Origin: Streptomyces sp. NRRL F-6492
GTDB lineage: Bacteria; Actinomycetota; Actinomycetes; Streptomycetales; Streptomycetaceae
NCBI RefSeq assembly: GCF_001280125.1
Contig: NZ_LGEG01000015.1
Location: forward strand, 1-19,117
DNA length: 19,117 nt
Direction of reading: 5' to 3'
The notes below the pieces were generated by a model. It was not told the DNA's origin. It was given only the letters and a program-made list of their open reading frames with translations, and did no database searches. Below, piece after piece: positions 7,545-14,755 of the stretch (positions within the stretch are counted from its first letter, which is position 1; the number at the start of each line of letters is the position of its first letter). The position numbers and the translations under genes are program-made.

Positions 7545-8348
7545 TCACCTCTCACCACCTGCAACGATCCAAGATCTCGACGAGTTCCGGTTTATTTCGA
7601 ACGAAGCGGGAGATGATGCGATCACAGCCGCTGCCCGCTGTTCGAATCCGTGCTGCGCGGAACCGGCCGGTAAACCGTGCGGTATTTCAGAAATGAACGA
7701 AAGCTGTACGGCTTCGAGGGCGCGAGCCGCCTCCGCCAGCGAGGCGCCGGTGGTCATCAGGTCGTCCACGAGCACCACCGTTCCCGCCGCGAGGAGCCCC
7801 GCGCCGCCGGGCACGACCTCAAGGGCCCCGGAGAGGTTCGCGAGGCGCCCGCGCGCCCCCAGTCCGGCCTGGTCCGCCACGTACCGCCGCTGCCGCAGCA
7901 CGGGCGCCACCCGGGCGTCCCGCCCCGCTCGGCGCAGCCGGGCGGCCGCGGCCAGGGCGATCCGCCGCGTCGGATCGTGACCGCGCGCCCGTACGGAGCG
8001 CCGCGAGGACGGCACCGGTACGAGGAGCAGCGGGCCGCCCCCGGACCCCGCCACGGCCCCGGCGGCGGCCTCCACGGCCCCGGCCAGGGCGCCGCCCAGG
8101 GGCCCGGCGAGGGCGAGCGCCCCGCGCTCCTTGTGGGCGAGGAGCACCTCCCGTACGGCGTCGGCGTAGGGCGCGGCCGCGTGGACCACGGGCAGCCCGG
8201 CGGGCTCGGGGTCCGGCCGCACCCGGCGCGGCCCCGCCCCGGTGAGCGCCTCCGCGCACTCCGGACACAGCTCGTCCCGCGGTCTGCCGCAGCCTCCGCA
8301 GGCGACCGGCAGCACCAGCCCGGCGATCTCGCGCCACCACCCCCGCAT
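7545..8348 (-). CDS. ComF family phosphoribosyltransferase-like protein
   Basis: The product has 267 residues. An N-terminal four-cysteine zinc-finger-like cluster (C17, C20, C28, C31 in CGGC...CPEC) is followed by a phosphoribosyltransferase fold. Its PRPP-binding loop is VVLVDDLMTTGAS (191-203), and an earlier SSRRSVRARGHDP segment (114-126) is typical of ComF. ComF proteins accompany DNA uptake in competent bacteria; in Streptomyces the role is unknown. The start ATG at 8348 gives the usual MRGWW beginning, though only a distant GGAAGG precedes it. After residue ~212 the sequence becomes AT-richer and holds a TTA leucine codon at residue 226 (7671-7673), the only TTA I found in the real genes here. 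The tail SPASFEINRN resembles, from memory, the end of other streptomycete homologues, so the tail appears genuine rather than a frameshift product. Confidence 0.88.
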   Translation of the reverse strand: MRGWWREIAGLVLPVACGGCGRPRDELCPECAEALTGAGPRRVRPDPEPAGLPVVHAAAPYADAVREVLLAHKERGALALAGPLGGALAGAVEAAAGAVAGSGGGPLLLVPVPSSRRSVRARGHDPTRRIALAAAARLRRAGRDARVAPVLRQRRYVADQAGLGARGRLANLSGALEVVPGGAGLLAAGTVVLVDDLMTTGASLAEAARALEAVQLSFISEIPHGLPAGSAQHGFEQRAAAVIASSPASFEINRNSSRSWIVAGGER

Positions 8349-8511
8349 GGCTCAACTGTGCGCCTTCCGGCGCCCCCCGGCCACCCCTGTGGAAAACCCC
8401 CCACGAGCCCCCGGAGTACGTCAGGTACGCCCCGCGCGGACCGGTGCGCGGGCCGCTGGTGGGCAGGCCTCTGGAGGGCGGGTCTTCTGGTGCACAGGCC
8501 GGCGCACGGGC

Positions 8512-8571
8512 CGGGTGCGCACGGATCGGGTGCGCACGGATCGGGTGCGCACGGATCGGGTGCGCACGGAT
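8512..8571. repeat. four exact 15-bp tandem repeats next to the lpqB terminator
   Basis: The unit CGGGTGCGCACGGAT occurs four times without a mismatch (8512-8526, 8527-8541, 8542-8556, 8557-8571). Each unit contains the 8-base palindrome GTGCGCAC. The last unit runs into the left arm of the terminator stem (8567-8587). The array lies in the 274-base gap between lpqB and the comF-like gene and looks noncoding. Confidence 0.95.
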
Positions 8572-8611
8572 CGGGGCGCGGCCGGGAGGGTCCCGGCCGC
8601 GCCCCGATCCG
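8567..8611 (-). terminator. mtrA-mtrB-lpqB operon terminator
   Basis: A perfect 21-bp stem (8567-8587 with 8591-8611) closes a 3-base GGG loop (as read on the plus strand), 11 bases past the lpqB TAG. It is extremely GC-rich and has no U tract, in the usual Streptomyces style. It would separate the mtr operon from the comF-like gene and, being perfect, can act on both strands. Confidence 0.9.
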
Positions 8612-8622
8612 CCGGACAGGTC

Positions 8623-10485
8623 CTAGCCGGGGTAGACCGGCGAATCCCCGGCCTTCACCACCGGCTGCCAGTTCGTCCCCGGCGGCAGCCGGACGATGCC
8701 GTCCTCGGAGTCGGCCACCATGGGCGTGTCCACCGACTCCGTGTGCGGCGCGGACACCGAACTCACCCCGTTCAGACCGGGGAGCACCGAGGTCGTGGAG
8801 GTCGAGCCGTCCGTCTGGAGGTAGCGGATCTGCTGCACGCCCCCCGCCTCCCTGCCGACCACGACGAGCCGGCTCGGCCCGGCCCAGGAGACGGCCGTGA
8901 CCGACTCCAGCCGGGGGGCGGCGGGCTGGAGGTCCACCACCGAGACGGTGGTCTCCTCGTCCGTCGTCTGCCGCTCGATCCGGCCGATCTGGAGGGTGGT
9001 GCGCTCGCCCCGCCTGACCACCAGGGCGATCCGGACGCCGTCGGCGGAGACCCGCAGCGACTCGATCCGGCCGTCCTCCAGCCACGGCGTGCGAACCTCG
9101 ACGGGCTGTCCGGTGCCGCCCGGCACCATCCACAGCCGGCGCTTGGCCGGATCGCGGTCGGCGACCCACAGGTCGCCCCGGCCGCCCCAACTGGGCGCGG
9201 ACAGCCGGTCCTCCGGCCGGACGCCCTTGCTCTCCAGGACCGCGGGCTGGGCGGGCTGCTCCGTGGTGATCGAGGAGACGAGCAGCCGCCGGCCGCTCTC
9301 GTCGACCGCGGCCGCCCGGGTCTCGCCCCGGTCGACGGCGATCGAACCGAGCTCCACCGCACCCTTGCCGAGCGGACCCGGCACGTCGACCGGCGCGGCC
9401 GTCTCCTTGCCCGCGACCATCAGCTTCTTCAGCTTGCCGTGCTCGTCGACGAAGTACGGCTTCTCGCCGAGGTCGGTCTCCCGGACCGGCGCGAACTCGG
9501 CCGCCTGCGCCTTGCCGAGCCGGCACAGCGAGCCCTGCTCGTCCAGGAGCTCCACCTGTTCGACCCGTACGGACGGCAGGTCGCGCAGCGTGAACAGCAG
9601 CTGCGTCGCCATCCGCCGGCACGCCACCCCGTCGGCCCGGTTCCCCTTGAAGACGAGCGGCACCTTCAGCGTGGACTGGTCGTCCGTCGCCAGGGTGGTG
9701 ACCCCGGCCTTCAGCCTCGTACGCGAGGGGAAGCTGGAGTCGACGGCCTGCTTCAGCCAGTTCGTCGGGCCGTCGAGCAGCGCCTTGACGGTCTGGGTCA
9801 CCGGATCCATCCGGGTGACCGGATCCTGTCGCTGCCGGATGTAGACGGGATCGGCGACGACCCAGTCCTCCCCGGAGGCGAAGTAGTACTTGTTGACCGA
9901 ACGGTAGTTGCGGAGGAAGTCCGCTTCGCCGAGGACCAGGCCGGGCGGAAGGCTGTCGATGCGCCACTCCTTGCCCTTGCCGTTGCCCGTCGGCTGCTGC
10001 ACGACCTGGATCGACCACAGGTAGTCGGCGGGGCTGATCGGCTGGTAGGCGTGGCGGGCGTCCACCGTCGCGATCTTGCGACCGGCGAGCGGGTAGACCC
10101 GGCCCTCCTTGTCGGGGTCGGCGTTGCGGTCGGCCTGTTTGCGGTCGGGCGCGGTGGCGAGCACGGTGATGCTCTGCTCGGGCTTCCAGGTGCCCGCGGC
10201 CTTCTTCGTCAGGTACTTGCGGGCGGTGGCGAACCCGGGGTCGTCACTGGTCATGGCCTCCAGGAAGCCGTCGACGATCTCGCGCGGGTCGGCGTTCTCG
10301 CGGGGGGCGACGGCGTAGACCCGGACCTGCGAGTCCCCCGTGTTGGAGCCCTTCACCGGCTGTACGTCCCCGCTGTCGGGCATCGACGCGCAGCCGCCCG
10401 CCAGCAGGGCGCCGCACGCGGCCAGCAGCGTCGCCCGCGCGACCCGTCCCCGCCCCGCGTGCTCCGCTCGGGAGTCATCGCCCAC
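8623..10485 (-). CDS. lpqB: lipoprotein LpqB, MtrAB accessory protein
   Basis: The product has 620 residues. A lipoprotein signal leads into CASMPDSGDVQPV, the hallmark LpqB start. The conserved cysteine is C32 (LLAGGC), but C24 (TLLAAC) also fits a lipobox, so the modified residue needs care. A GerMN-type domain lies at about 205-320 (DPVTQTVKALLDGPTNWL, then LLFTLRDLPSVRVEQVELL). A C-terminal beta-propeller-like region follows, with repeated strand motifs such as APSWGGRGDLWVADRDP and AVSWAGPSRLVVVG. In mycobacteria LpqB sits on the outer face of the membrane, binds the MtrB sensor and modulates MtrA signalling; the same role is inferred here. The GTG start at 10485 overlaps the end of mtrB by 11 bases, so translation is probably coupled. 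It is the last gene of the operon, ending at the 21-bp stem. Confidence 0.95.
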   Translation of the reverse strand: MGDDSRAEHAGRGRVARATLLAACGALLAGGCASMPDSGDVQPVKGSNTGDSQVRVYAVAPRENADPREIVDGFLEAMTSDDPGFATARKYLTKKAAGTWKPEQSITVLATAPDRKQADRNADPDKEGRVYPLAGRKIATVDARHAYQPISPADYLWSIQVVQQPTGNGKGKEWRIDSLPPGLVLGEADFLRNYRSVNKYYFASGEDWVVADPVYIRQRQDPVTRMDPVTQTVKALLDGPTNWLKQAVDSSFPSRTRLKAGVTTLATDDQSTLKVPLVFKGNRADGVACRRMATQLLFTLRDLPSVRVEQVELLDEQGSLCRLGKAQAAEFAPVRETDLGEKPYFVDEHGKLKKLMVAGKETAAPVDVPGPLGKGAVELGSIAVDRGETRAAAVDESGRRLLVSSITTEQPAQPAVLESKGVRPEDRLSAPSWGGRGDLWVADRDPAKRRLWMVPGGTGQPVEVRTPWLEDGRIESLRVSADGVRIALVVRRGERTTLQIGRIERQTTDEETTVSVVDLQPAAPRLESVTAVSWAGPSRLVVVGREAGGVQQIRYLQTDGSTSTTSVLPGLNGVSSVSAPHTESVDTPMVADSEDGIVRLPPGTNWQPVVKAGDSPVYPG

Positions 10486-12520
10486 GTGTCCCGCCCTCCT
10501 GCTCCGCGTTGTCGTTCCCCCGGCCGTTCCCGTTCTCGTTCCCGCCGCGGGTGGCCGCCGCGCCCGGCCCGCGGCCGTCCGCGTCCGTCGCCGGCCGCGC
10601 CACCACCCGGGCGCCGCTGCCGGGCAGCGCCGTCGGGTCGACGGTCGCCCGGGGCGCTCCGGGCAGCCTCGACGACACGGGGAGCGCCGTCCGGTCCCCG
10701 CCGGACTGCGCCGGCACCGCCGTCCGGCGGGCGTTCTCCCGCGCGTGGCCGGCGGCCGCCTGCTCGCGGTTGCGGCGGGAGTCCTCGGGCTCCAGGGGTA
10801 TCGGGGAGCCCCGCAGCGGCTCGTCCGCCGTACGCGGCAGGGTGAGCCGGAACTGCGAACCGCCGCCGGGCTCGCCCCAGGCCTGGAGCCAGCCGCCGTG
10901 CAGCCGGGCGTCCTCGACGGCGATCGACAGGCCGAGGCCGGTGCCGCCGGTGGTCCGGGCACGGGCCGGATCGGCCCGCCAGAAGCGGTTGAACACCCGG
11001 GTCGCCTCGCCCGGCTTCAGCCCGACGCCGTAGTCGCGGACGGCGACGGCGACGGCGCCGCCCGCGGCGGCCAGCTTCACCACCACGTCCCGGCCCTCAC
11101 CGTGCTCGACGGCGTTCACGACGAGGTTGCGCAGCACCCGCTCGACACGGCGGGCGTCCGCCTCGGCCACCATGGGCTGCTGGTCGCCGACGACCACGAT
11201 CCGGGTGTTCTTGCGCTCGGCGAGGGGCTCGGCGCCTCCTATGACCCGGCGCACGACCTGCCGCAGGTCTATCGGCTCTGCCTCCAGGGCGGCCGCGCCC
11301 GCGTCGAAGCGGCTGATCTCCAGGAGGTCGGAGAGCAGCGACTCGAAGCGGTCGAGCTGGTCGCCGAGGAGTTCGGCGGAGCGGGCGGTGACGGGGTCGA
11401 AGTCGACGCGGGCCTCGTGGATGACGTCGGCCGCCATCCGGACCGTGGTCAGCGGGGTGCGCAGCTCGTGCGAGACGTCCGAGACGAACCGCCGCTGCAT
11501 CCGCGACAGCTCCTCCAGCTGCTGGATCTTGAGCTGGAGGTTCTGGGCCATCTTGTTGAAGGCCTCGCCGAGCCGCGCGATGTCGTCCTCGCCGGTGACC
11601 TTCATCCGTTCCTGGAGGCGCCCGGCCGAGAGCCGCTCGGCGATCCCGGCGGCCATCCGCACGGGTGTGACGACCTGGCGCACCATGAGCCAGGCGATGG
11701 CCCCGAGCAGCACGACGACGAAGAGCCCGGCGGTCGCCAGGGTGCCCTTGACCAGGGCGAGGGAGTCCTCCTCCTGGGTCAGCGGGAAGAGGTAGTACAG
11801 CTCGTACTGGGTGCCCTCGGCGTCGTTCAGCCGCTTGCCGATCACCAGGCCGGGCTCGGACGCCTTGCTGCTGGTGTAGTGGATCCGCGTGAACTTCTGC
11901 AAGGTCTCCGTGCTCTGCGCCACCGAGTGCCGCAGTTCGCGGGGGATGCTCGTCGCCGGGTCGACCTCGCCGGAGGCGCGGACGCCACGGCTCGCGGTGT
12001 CACCGGTGTCGAGGGAGAGCGCGACCACGTTGAAGGCGCTCTGACCACCGCTGGCGAGCTGCTCGACCAGGGTGGAGCGCCAGTTCACGGAGGCGCCGTC
12101 CCGCCCGCCGTCCGGCTGCCCGGGCGTCGAGGGGGTGGTCGCCGCCCGGTCCTGGGCGGCGGAGAACCCGCCGGCGGCCTGGCCCTGGGCGGCCCTCTCC
12201 TTGGCGTCGAGCAGACCGTTGCGGACCTGTCCGATGACGACGATGCCGAGCAGCAGCACGACCCCGAGGGACATCAGCAGGGTGCCCGCGACGATCCGCA
12301 GCTGGATGTTCCGCCGCCACAGGCGCACGGCGGGCAGCAGCGGACGGCGGACCCAGCGCGCGACGAGCCGGAAGACCGGCCCTCCCCGCGAACCGTCCTG
12401 GAGGAGCCGTCCACCGAGCGGCGGGCGGCCGGAACGCGAGCCCCCCCGCCCCGGTCCGGCAGCCCGCCCCGTACGGCTTCCCGGGTCCCCGGGCTTCGGA
12501 GCAGTACTGCCCTTGCTCAT
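10475..12520 (-). CDS. mtrB: sensor histidine kinase MtrB
   Basis: The product has 681 residues and is the membrane sensor that phosphorylates MtrA. A basic Gly/Pro-rich cytoplasmic N-terminus (1-70) precedes TM1 (about 74-97). The extracytoplasmic sensor domain is about 98-258, and TM2 is about 260-280. HAMP spans ~281-335, and HisKA carries the phospho-histidine H351 in SDVSHELRTPLTTVR. The ATPase domain has N box NLVVNAVEHGEG (N469), G1 DYGVG (496-500) and G2 GGTGLGLSI (525-533), so it is catalytically complete. A long disordered tail (~566-681) ends in an Asn/Gly-rich stretch (NENGNGRGNDNAEQEGG). The ATG at 12520 lies one base after the mtrA stop (TGACATG), so translation is coupled; I chose it over an upstream in-frame start that would overlap mtrA. 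It is the middle gene of mtrA-mtrB-lpqB. Confidence 0.97.
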   Translation of the reverse strand: MSKGSTAPKPGDPGSRTGRAAGPGRGGSRSGRPPLGGRLLQDGSRGGPVFRLVARWVRRPLLPAVRLWRRNIQLRIVAGTLLMSLGVVLLLGIVVIGQVRNGLLDAKERAAQGQAAGGFSAAQDRAATTPSTPGQPDGGRDGASVNWRSTLVEQLASGGQSAFNVVALSLDTGDTASRGVRASGEVDPATSIPRELRHSVAQSTETLQKFTRIHYTSSKASEPGLVIGKRLNDAEGTQYELYYLFPLTQEEDSLALVKGTLATAGLFVVVLLGAIAWLMVRQVVTPVRMAAGIAERLSAGRLQERMKVTGEDDIARLGEAFNKMAQNLQLKIQQLEELSRMQRRFVSDVSHELRTPLTTVRMAADVIHEARVDFDPVTARSAELLGDQLDRFESLLSDLLEISRFDAGAAALEAEPIDLRQVVRRVIGGAEPLAERKNTRIVVVGDQQPMVAEADARRVERVLRNLVVNAVEHGEGRDVVVKLAAAGGAVAVAVRDYGVGLKPGEATRVFNRFWRADPARARTTGGTGLGLSIAVEDARLHGGWLQAWGEPGGGSQFRLTLPRTADEPLRGSPIPLEPEDSRRNREQAAAGHARENARRTAVPAQSGGDRTALPVSSRLPGAPRATVDPTALPGSGARVVARPATDADGRGPGAAATRGGNENGNGRGNDNAEQEGGTRGR

Positions 12521-12521
12521 G

Positions 12522-13199
12522 TCAGCTCGGTCCCGCCTTGTAACCGACGCCACGGACGGTCACCACGATCTCCGGGCGCTCGGGGTCCTTCTCGACCTTC
12601 GAGCGCAGCCGCTGGACGTGCACGTTCACCAGCCGGGTGTCGGCCGCGTGCCGGTAGCCCCACACCTGCTCCAGCAGGACCTCACGGGTGAAGACCTGCC
12701 ACGGCTTGCGCGCGAGCGCGACGAGGAGGTCGAACTCCAGCGGGGTCAGGGCGATGGACTGCCCGTCCCGCTTCACGGAGTGCCCGGCCACGTCGATGAC
12801 CAGGTCACCGATGGTGAGCTGCTCCGGAGCCGGCTCCTCGGACCTCCGCAGCCGCGCCCGGATGCGGGCGACGAGCTCCTTCGGCTTGAACGGCTTCACG
12901 ATGTAGTCGTCGGCGCCGGACTCCAGACCCACGACCACGTCGACCGTGTCGCTCTTGGCCGTGAGCATGACGATCGGCACTCCCGACTCGGCCCGGATGA
13001 GCCGGCACACCTCGATGCCGTCCCTGCCGGGCAGCATCAGGTCCAGCAGCACCAGATCGGGCTTCGCCTCCCTGAAAGCGGCAAGCGCCTTGTCACCGTC
13101 CGCGACGAACGACGGCTCGAACCCTTCACCCCGCAGCACGATGCCGAGCATCTCGGCCAGTGCGGTGTCGTCGTCGACGACGAGAACGCGTCCCTTCAT
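12522..13199 (-). CDS. mtrA: response regulator MtrA
   Basis: The product has 225 residues and is an OmpR/PhoB-family regulator, essential in mycobacteria and a global regulator of development and antibiotic genes in Streptomyces. The receiver (1-120) has acidic D9/D10/D11, phospho-acceptor D53 (LVLLDLMLPGRDG), T80 in VMLTAKSD and K102 in YIVKPF. The winged-helix domain (about 128-222) shows LTPLEFDLLVALARKPWQVF and DTRLVNVHVQRLRSKVE, ending VRGVGYKAG. The start ATG at 13199 is fixed by an in-frame TAA 15-18 bases upstream; a weak GGGA site lies 10 bases before it. It is the first gene of the mtrA-mtrB-lpqB operon and divergent from the MoxR operon. Paired GTNAC repeats just upstream suggest autoregulation. 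Confidence 0.98.
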   Translation of the reverse strand: MKGRVLVVDDDTALAEMLGIVLRGEGFEPSFVADGDKALAAFREAKPDLVLLDLMLPGRDGIEVCRLIRAESGVPIVMLTAKSDTVDVVVGLESGADDYIVKPFKPKELVARIRARLRRSEEPAPEQLTIGDLVIDVAGHSVKRDGQSIALTPLEFDLLVALARKPWQVFTREVLLEQVWGYRHAADTRLVNVHVQRLRSKVEKDPERPEIVVTVRGVGYKAGPS

Positions 13200-13530
13200 A
13201 TCGACATCATCCCATTAGCCAATCGTTACCTGCCGTGACCTGTCCCACAGCGTCTTCCCCTGTCAGGGTCGTGATCTTGTGGAGAACGACCCGCTCGGCC
13301 CGCCGCCGCACGGTTCGCGCGGCCGGATCGGGCATCCGCACAGTGTGCCGTCTGTCGTCCGCACAATGAAGGTCCGGACGATGCTACGAAGGACGAGGCC
13401 GCTCCCGCCCACGGGTGGGACCCACGTGGCACGATGGCACCCGGCCCGCCGCCGTGTTCAGGTGTCGGCCGCCGTGACCGCGCCGGTTCGCCGATCCGGC
13501 ACCGCGACCATTCCCACGAGGTGGACGACC
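13200..13530. other. divergent regulatory region between mtrA and the MoxR operon
   Basis: This 331-base region has no convincing gene. The reading frame of the downstream membrane protein is open back to 13279, but its upstream residues look random and Arg-rich. The mtrA-proximal 50 bases are AT-richer and hold the GTTAC/GTGAC pair. A GAGGTGG purine run at 13519-13525 serves as ribosome site for the GTG at 13531. I saw no confident -35/-10 pair for the rightward operon. Confidence 0.6.
13225..13239. promoter_or_regulatory. candidate MtrA binding site (paired GTNAC)
   Basis: GTTAC (13225-13229) and GTGAC (13235-13239) are direct repeats with a 10-base period, each followed by C. They lie 25-40 bases upstream of the mtrA ATG. 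OmpR-family regulators such as MtrA bind tandem half-sites one helical turn apart, and MtrA sites reported in actinobacteria are GTNAC-like direct repeats. The site is well placed for autoregulation and could also act on the divergent MoxR operon. Confidence 0.6.
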
Positions 13531-14751
13531 GTGAACGACACTCCGGGCTGGACCTCGCCCGGATCCGCCCCTTCCGGCGGCCAGGACGGCTCCGGCGTTC
13601 CCCGGCCCGCCGGCCCGGCCGACGTGAACGGCTCCACCTCCCAGTGGTCCAAGGACCAGCCGCCCGCCGGCCGGTGGTCCCCGCCCACCGGCCAGACGCC
13701 GCCCCCCGGCCCCGGCCGGAACCAGGGAGCCCCGCCCCCCGGCGTCCAGTGGGGCGGGCCGCCGGCCGCGAAGCCCGGTGTGATCCCGCTGCGCCCGCTG
13801 GGCCTGGGCGAGATCCTCGACAGCTCGGTGAAGACCCTCCGCTCCTACTGGCGCACGCTCCTGCCCGTCACGGCCGTGCTCGCGTTGCTCGCCCAGGTCA
13901 CCCACACCCTGGTCCAGCGCTATCTCGTCCCGGCGGCCCCGCCGCTCAACCCGGACGCCACCCCCGCCGAAGAGCTGGAGCAGCTCCTCGCGTCGGCCCG
14001 GTCCTCCCTGATCGGCCTGGGCCCGGACACGGTCGTGTCCCTGGTGGTGTTGATGATCAGCAGCGCCCTGCTGGCCGTCGTGGCCGGCCGCGCGATCCTC
14101 GGCCGCCCGATCTCGGCGGGGACCGCCTGGCGGGAAGCCCGCCCGCGCCTGCTCCAGCTGCTCGGTCTGACCCTGCTGCTCGCGGTGACGGGCGCCGGCA
14201 TCATGCTCGTCGGCCTGCTTCCCGGACTCGTGATCGGCGGCGCCCCGGGCGCGGTCCTGGCCGTCACAGGCGGTCTCGGCGCCCTGGTGGTCAACGTCTG
14301 GCTGATGGTCCGCTTCAGCCTCGCCTCCCCCGCCCTGATACTGGAGCGCGGAGGCGTGGTCCAGTCCCTGAAGCGCTCGGCGAAGCTGGTCCGGGGCTCG
14401 TGGTGGCGGATCTTCGGCATCACCCTGCTCACACAACTGCTGACCAGCGTGTTCACGTTGATCATCTCGATCCCCTTCATCGCCATCGGCTTCGTGGTCG
14501 ACGGCGAGGCCTTCTCCGCCCTGTCCTCCGGCTCCGCCGAGTCCTTCGGCTGGCCGTTCCTGATCGTCACGGGCATCGGCGGTGTGATCACCAGCGCGAT
14601 CGCCTACCCCGTCTCCGCCGGGGTGACGGTCCTCCTCTACGTGGACCAGCGCATCCGCCGGGAAGCCCTGGACCTCGAACTGATCCGGGCCGCCGGCCAC
14701 CCCGACCCCGCACCCGCACCCGCACCCGGCGACAAGACCGTCGGAGGCTGA
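13531..14751 (+). CDS. six-segment membrane protein, GPDPase-memb/DUF7544-like
   Basis: The product has 406 residues. Residues 1-85 are Pro/Gly/Ser-rich and cytoplasmic. Then comes PLRPLGLGEILDSSVKTLRSY (86-106), the typical opening of membrane proteins related to the glycerophosphodiester phosphodiesterase membrane domain. Hydrophobic segments lie near 109-126, 166-187, 207-236, 241-262, 293-322 and 341-370. A conserved FSLASPALILERGGVVQSLKR loop sits between two of them. No catalytic phosphodiesterase domain is present, so enzymatic activity should not be assumed. The GTG at 13531 is preferred: it has an AGGTGG site and begins an MNDTPGW-like terminus. A CACCCG hexamer run near 14710-14727 encodes a PAPAPAP linker at the C-terminus. 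It is the first gene of the five-gene MoxR-DUF58 operon; the next gene starts 4 bases after its stop. Confidence 0.75.
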   Translation: MNDTPGWTSPGSAPSGGQDGSGVPRPAGPADVNGSTSQWSKDQPPAGRWSPPTGQTPPPGPGRNQGAPPPGVQWGGPPAAKPGVIPLRPLGLGEILDSSVKTLRSYWRTLLPVTAVLALLAQVTHTLVQRYLVPAAPPLNPDATPAEELEQLLASARSSLIGLGPDTVVSLVVLMISSALLAVVAGRAILGRPISAGTAWREARPRLLQLLGLTLLLAVTGAGIMLVGLLPGLVIGGAPGAVLAVTGGLGALVVNVWLMVRFSLASPALILERGGVVQSLKRSAKLVRGSWWRIFGITLLTQLLTSVFTLIISIPFIAIGFVVDGEAFSALSSGSAESFGWPFLIVTGIGGVITSAIAYPVSAGVTVLLYVDQRIRREALDLELIRAAGHPDPAPAPAPGDKTVGG

Positions 14752-14755
14752 TGCC

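Noticed and set aside
9800..9835. Repeated GGTGACCGGATCC-like sequence inside lpqB
   Set aside because: It codes for the DPVTRMDPVTQ segment of the GerMN region and is explained by protein sequence.
8242..10845. Long plus-strand frame antisense to lpqB, including RVRTD peptide repeats
   Set aside because: The RVRTD repeats are just translation of the 15-bp noncoding array; the rest is the shadow of lpqB.
14705..14730. CACCCG hexamer repeat
   Set aside because: It simply encodes the PAPAPAP linker at the C-terminus of the membrane protein; common in high-GC genes.
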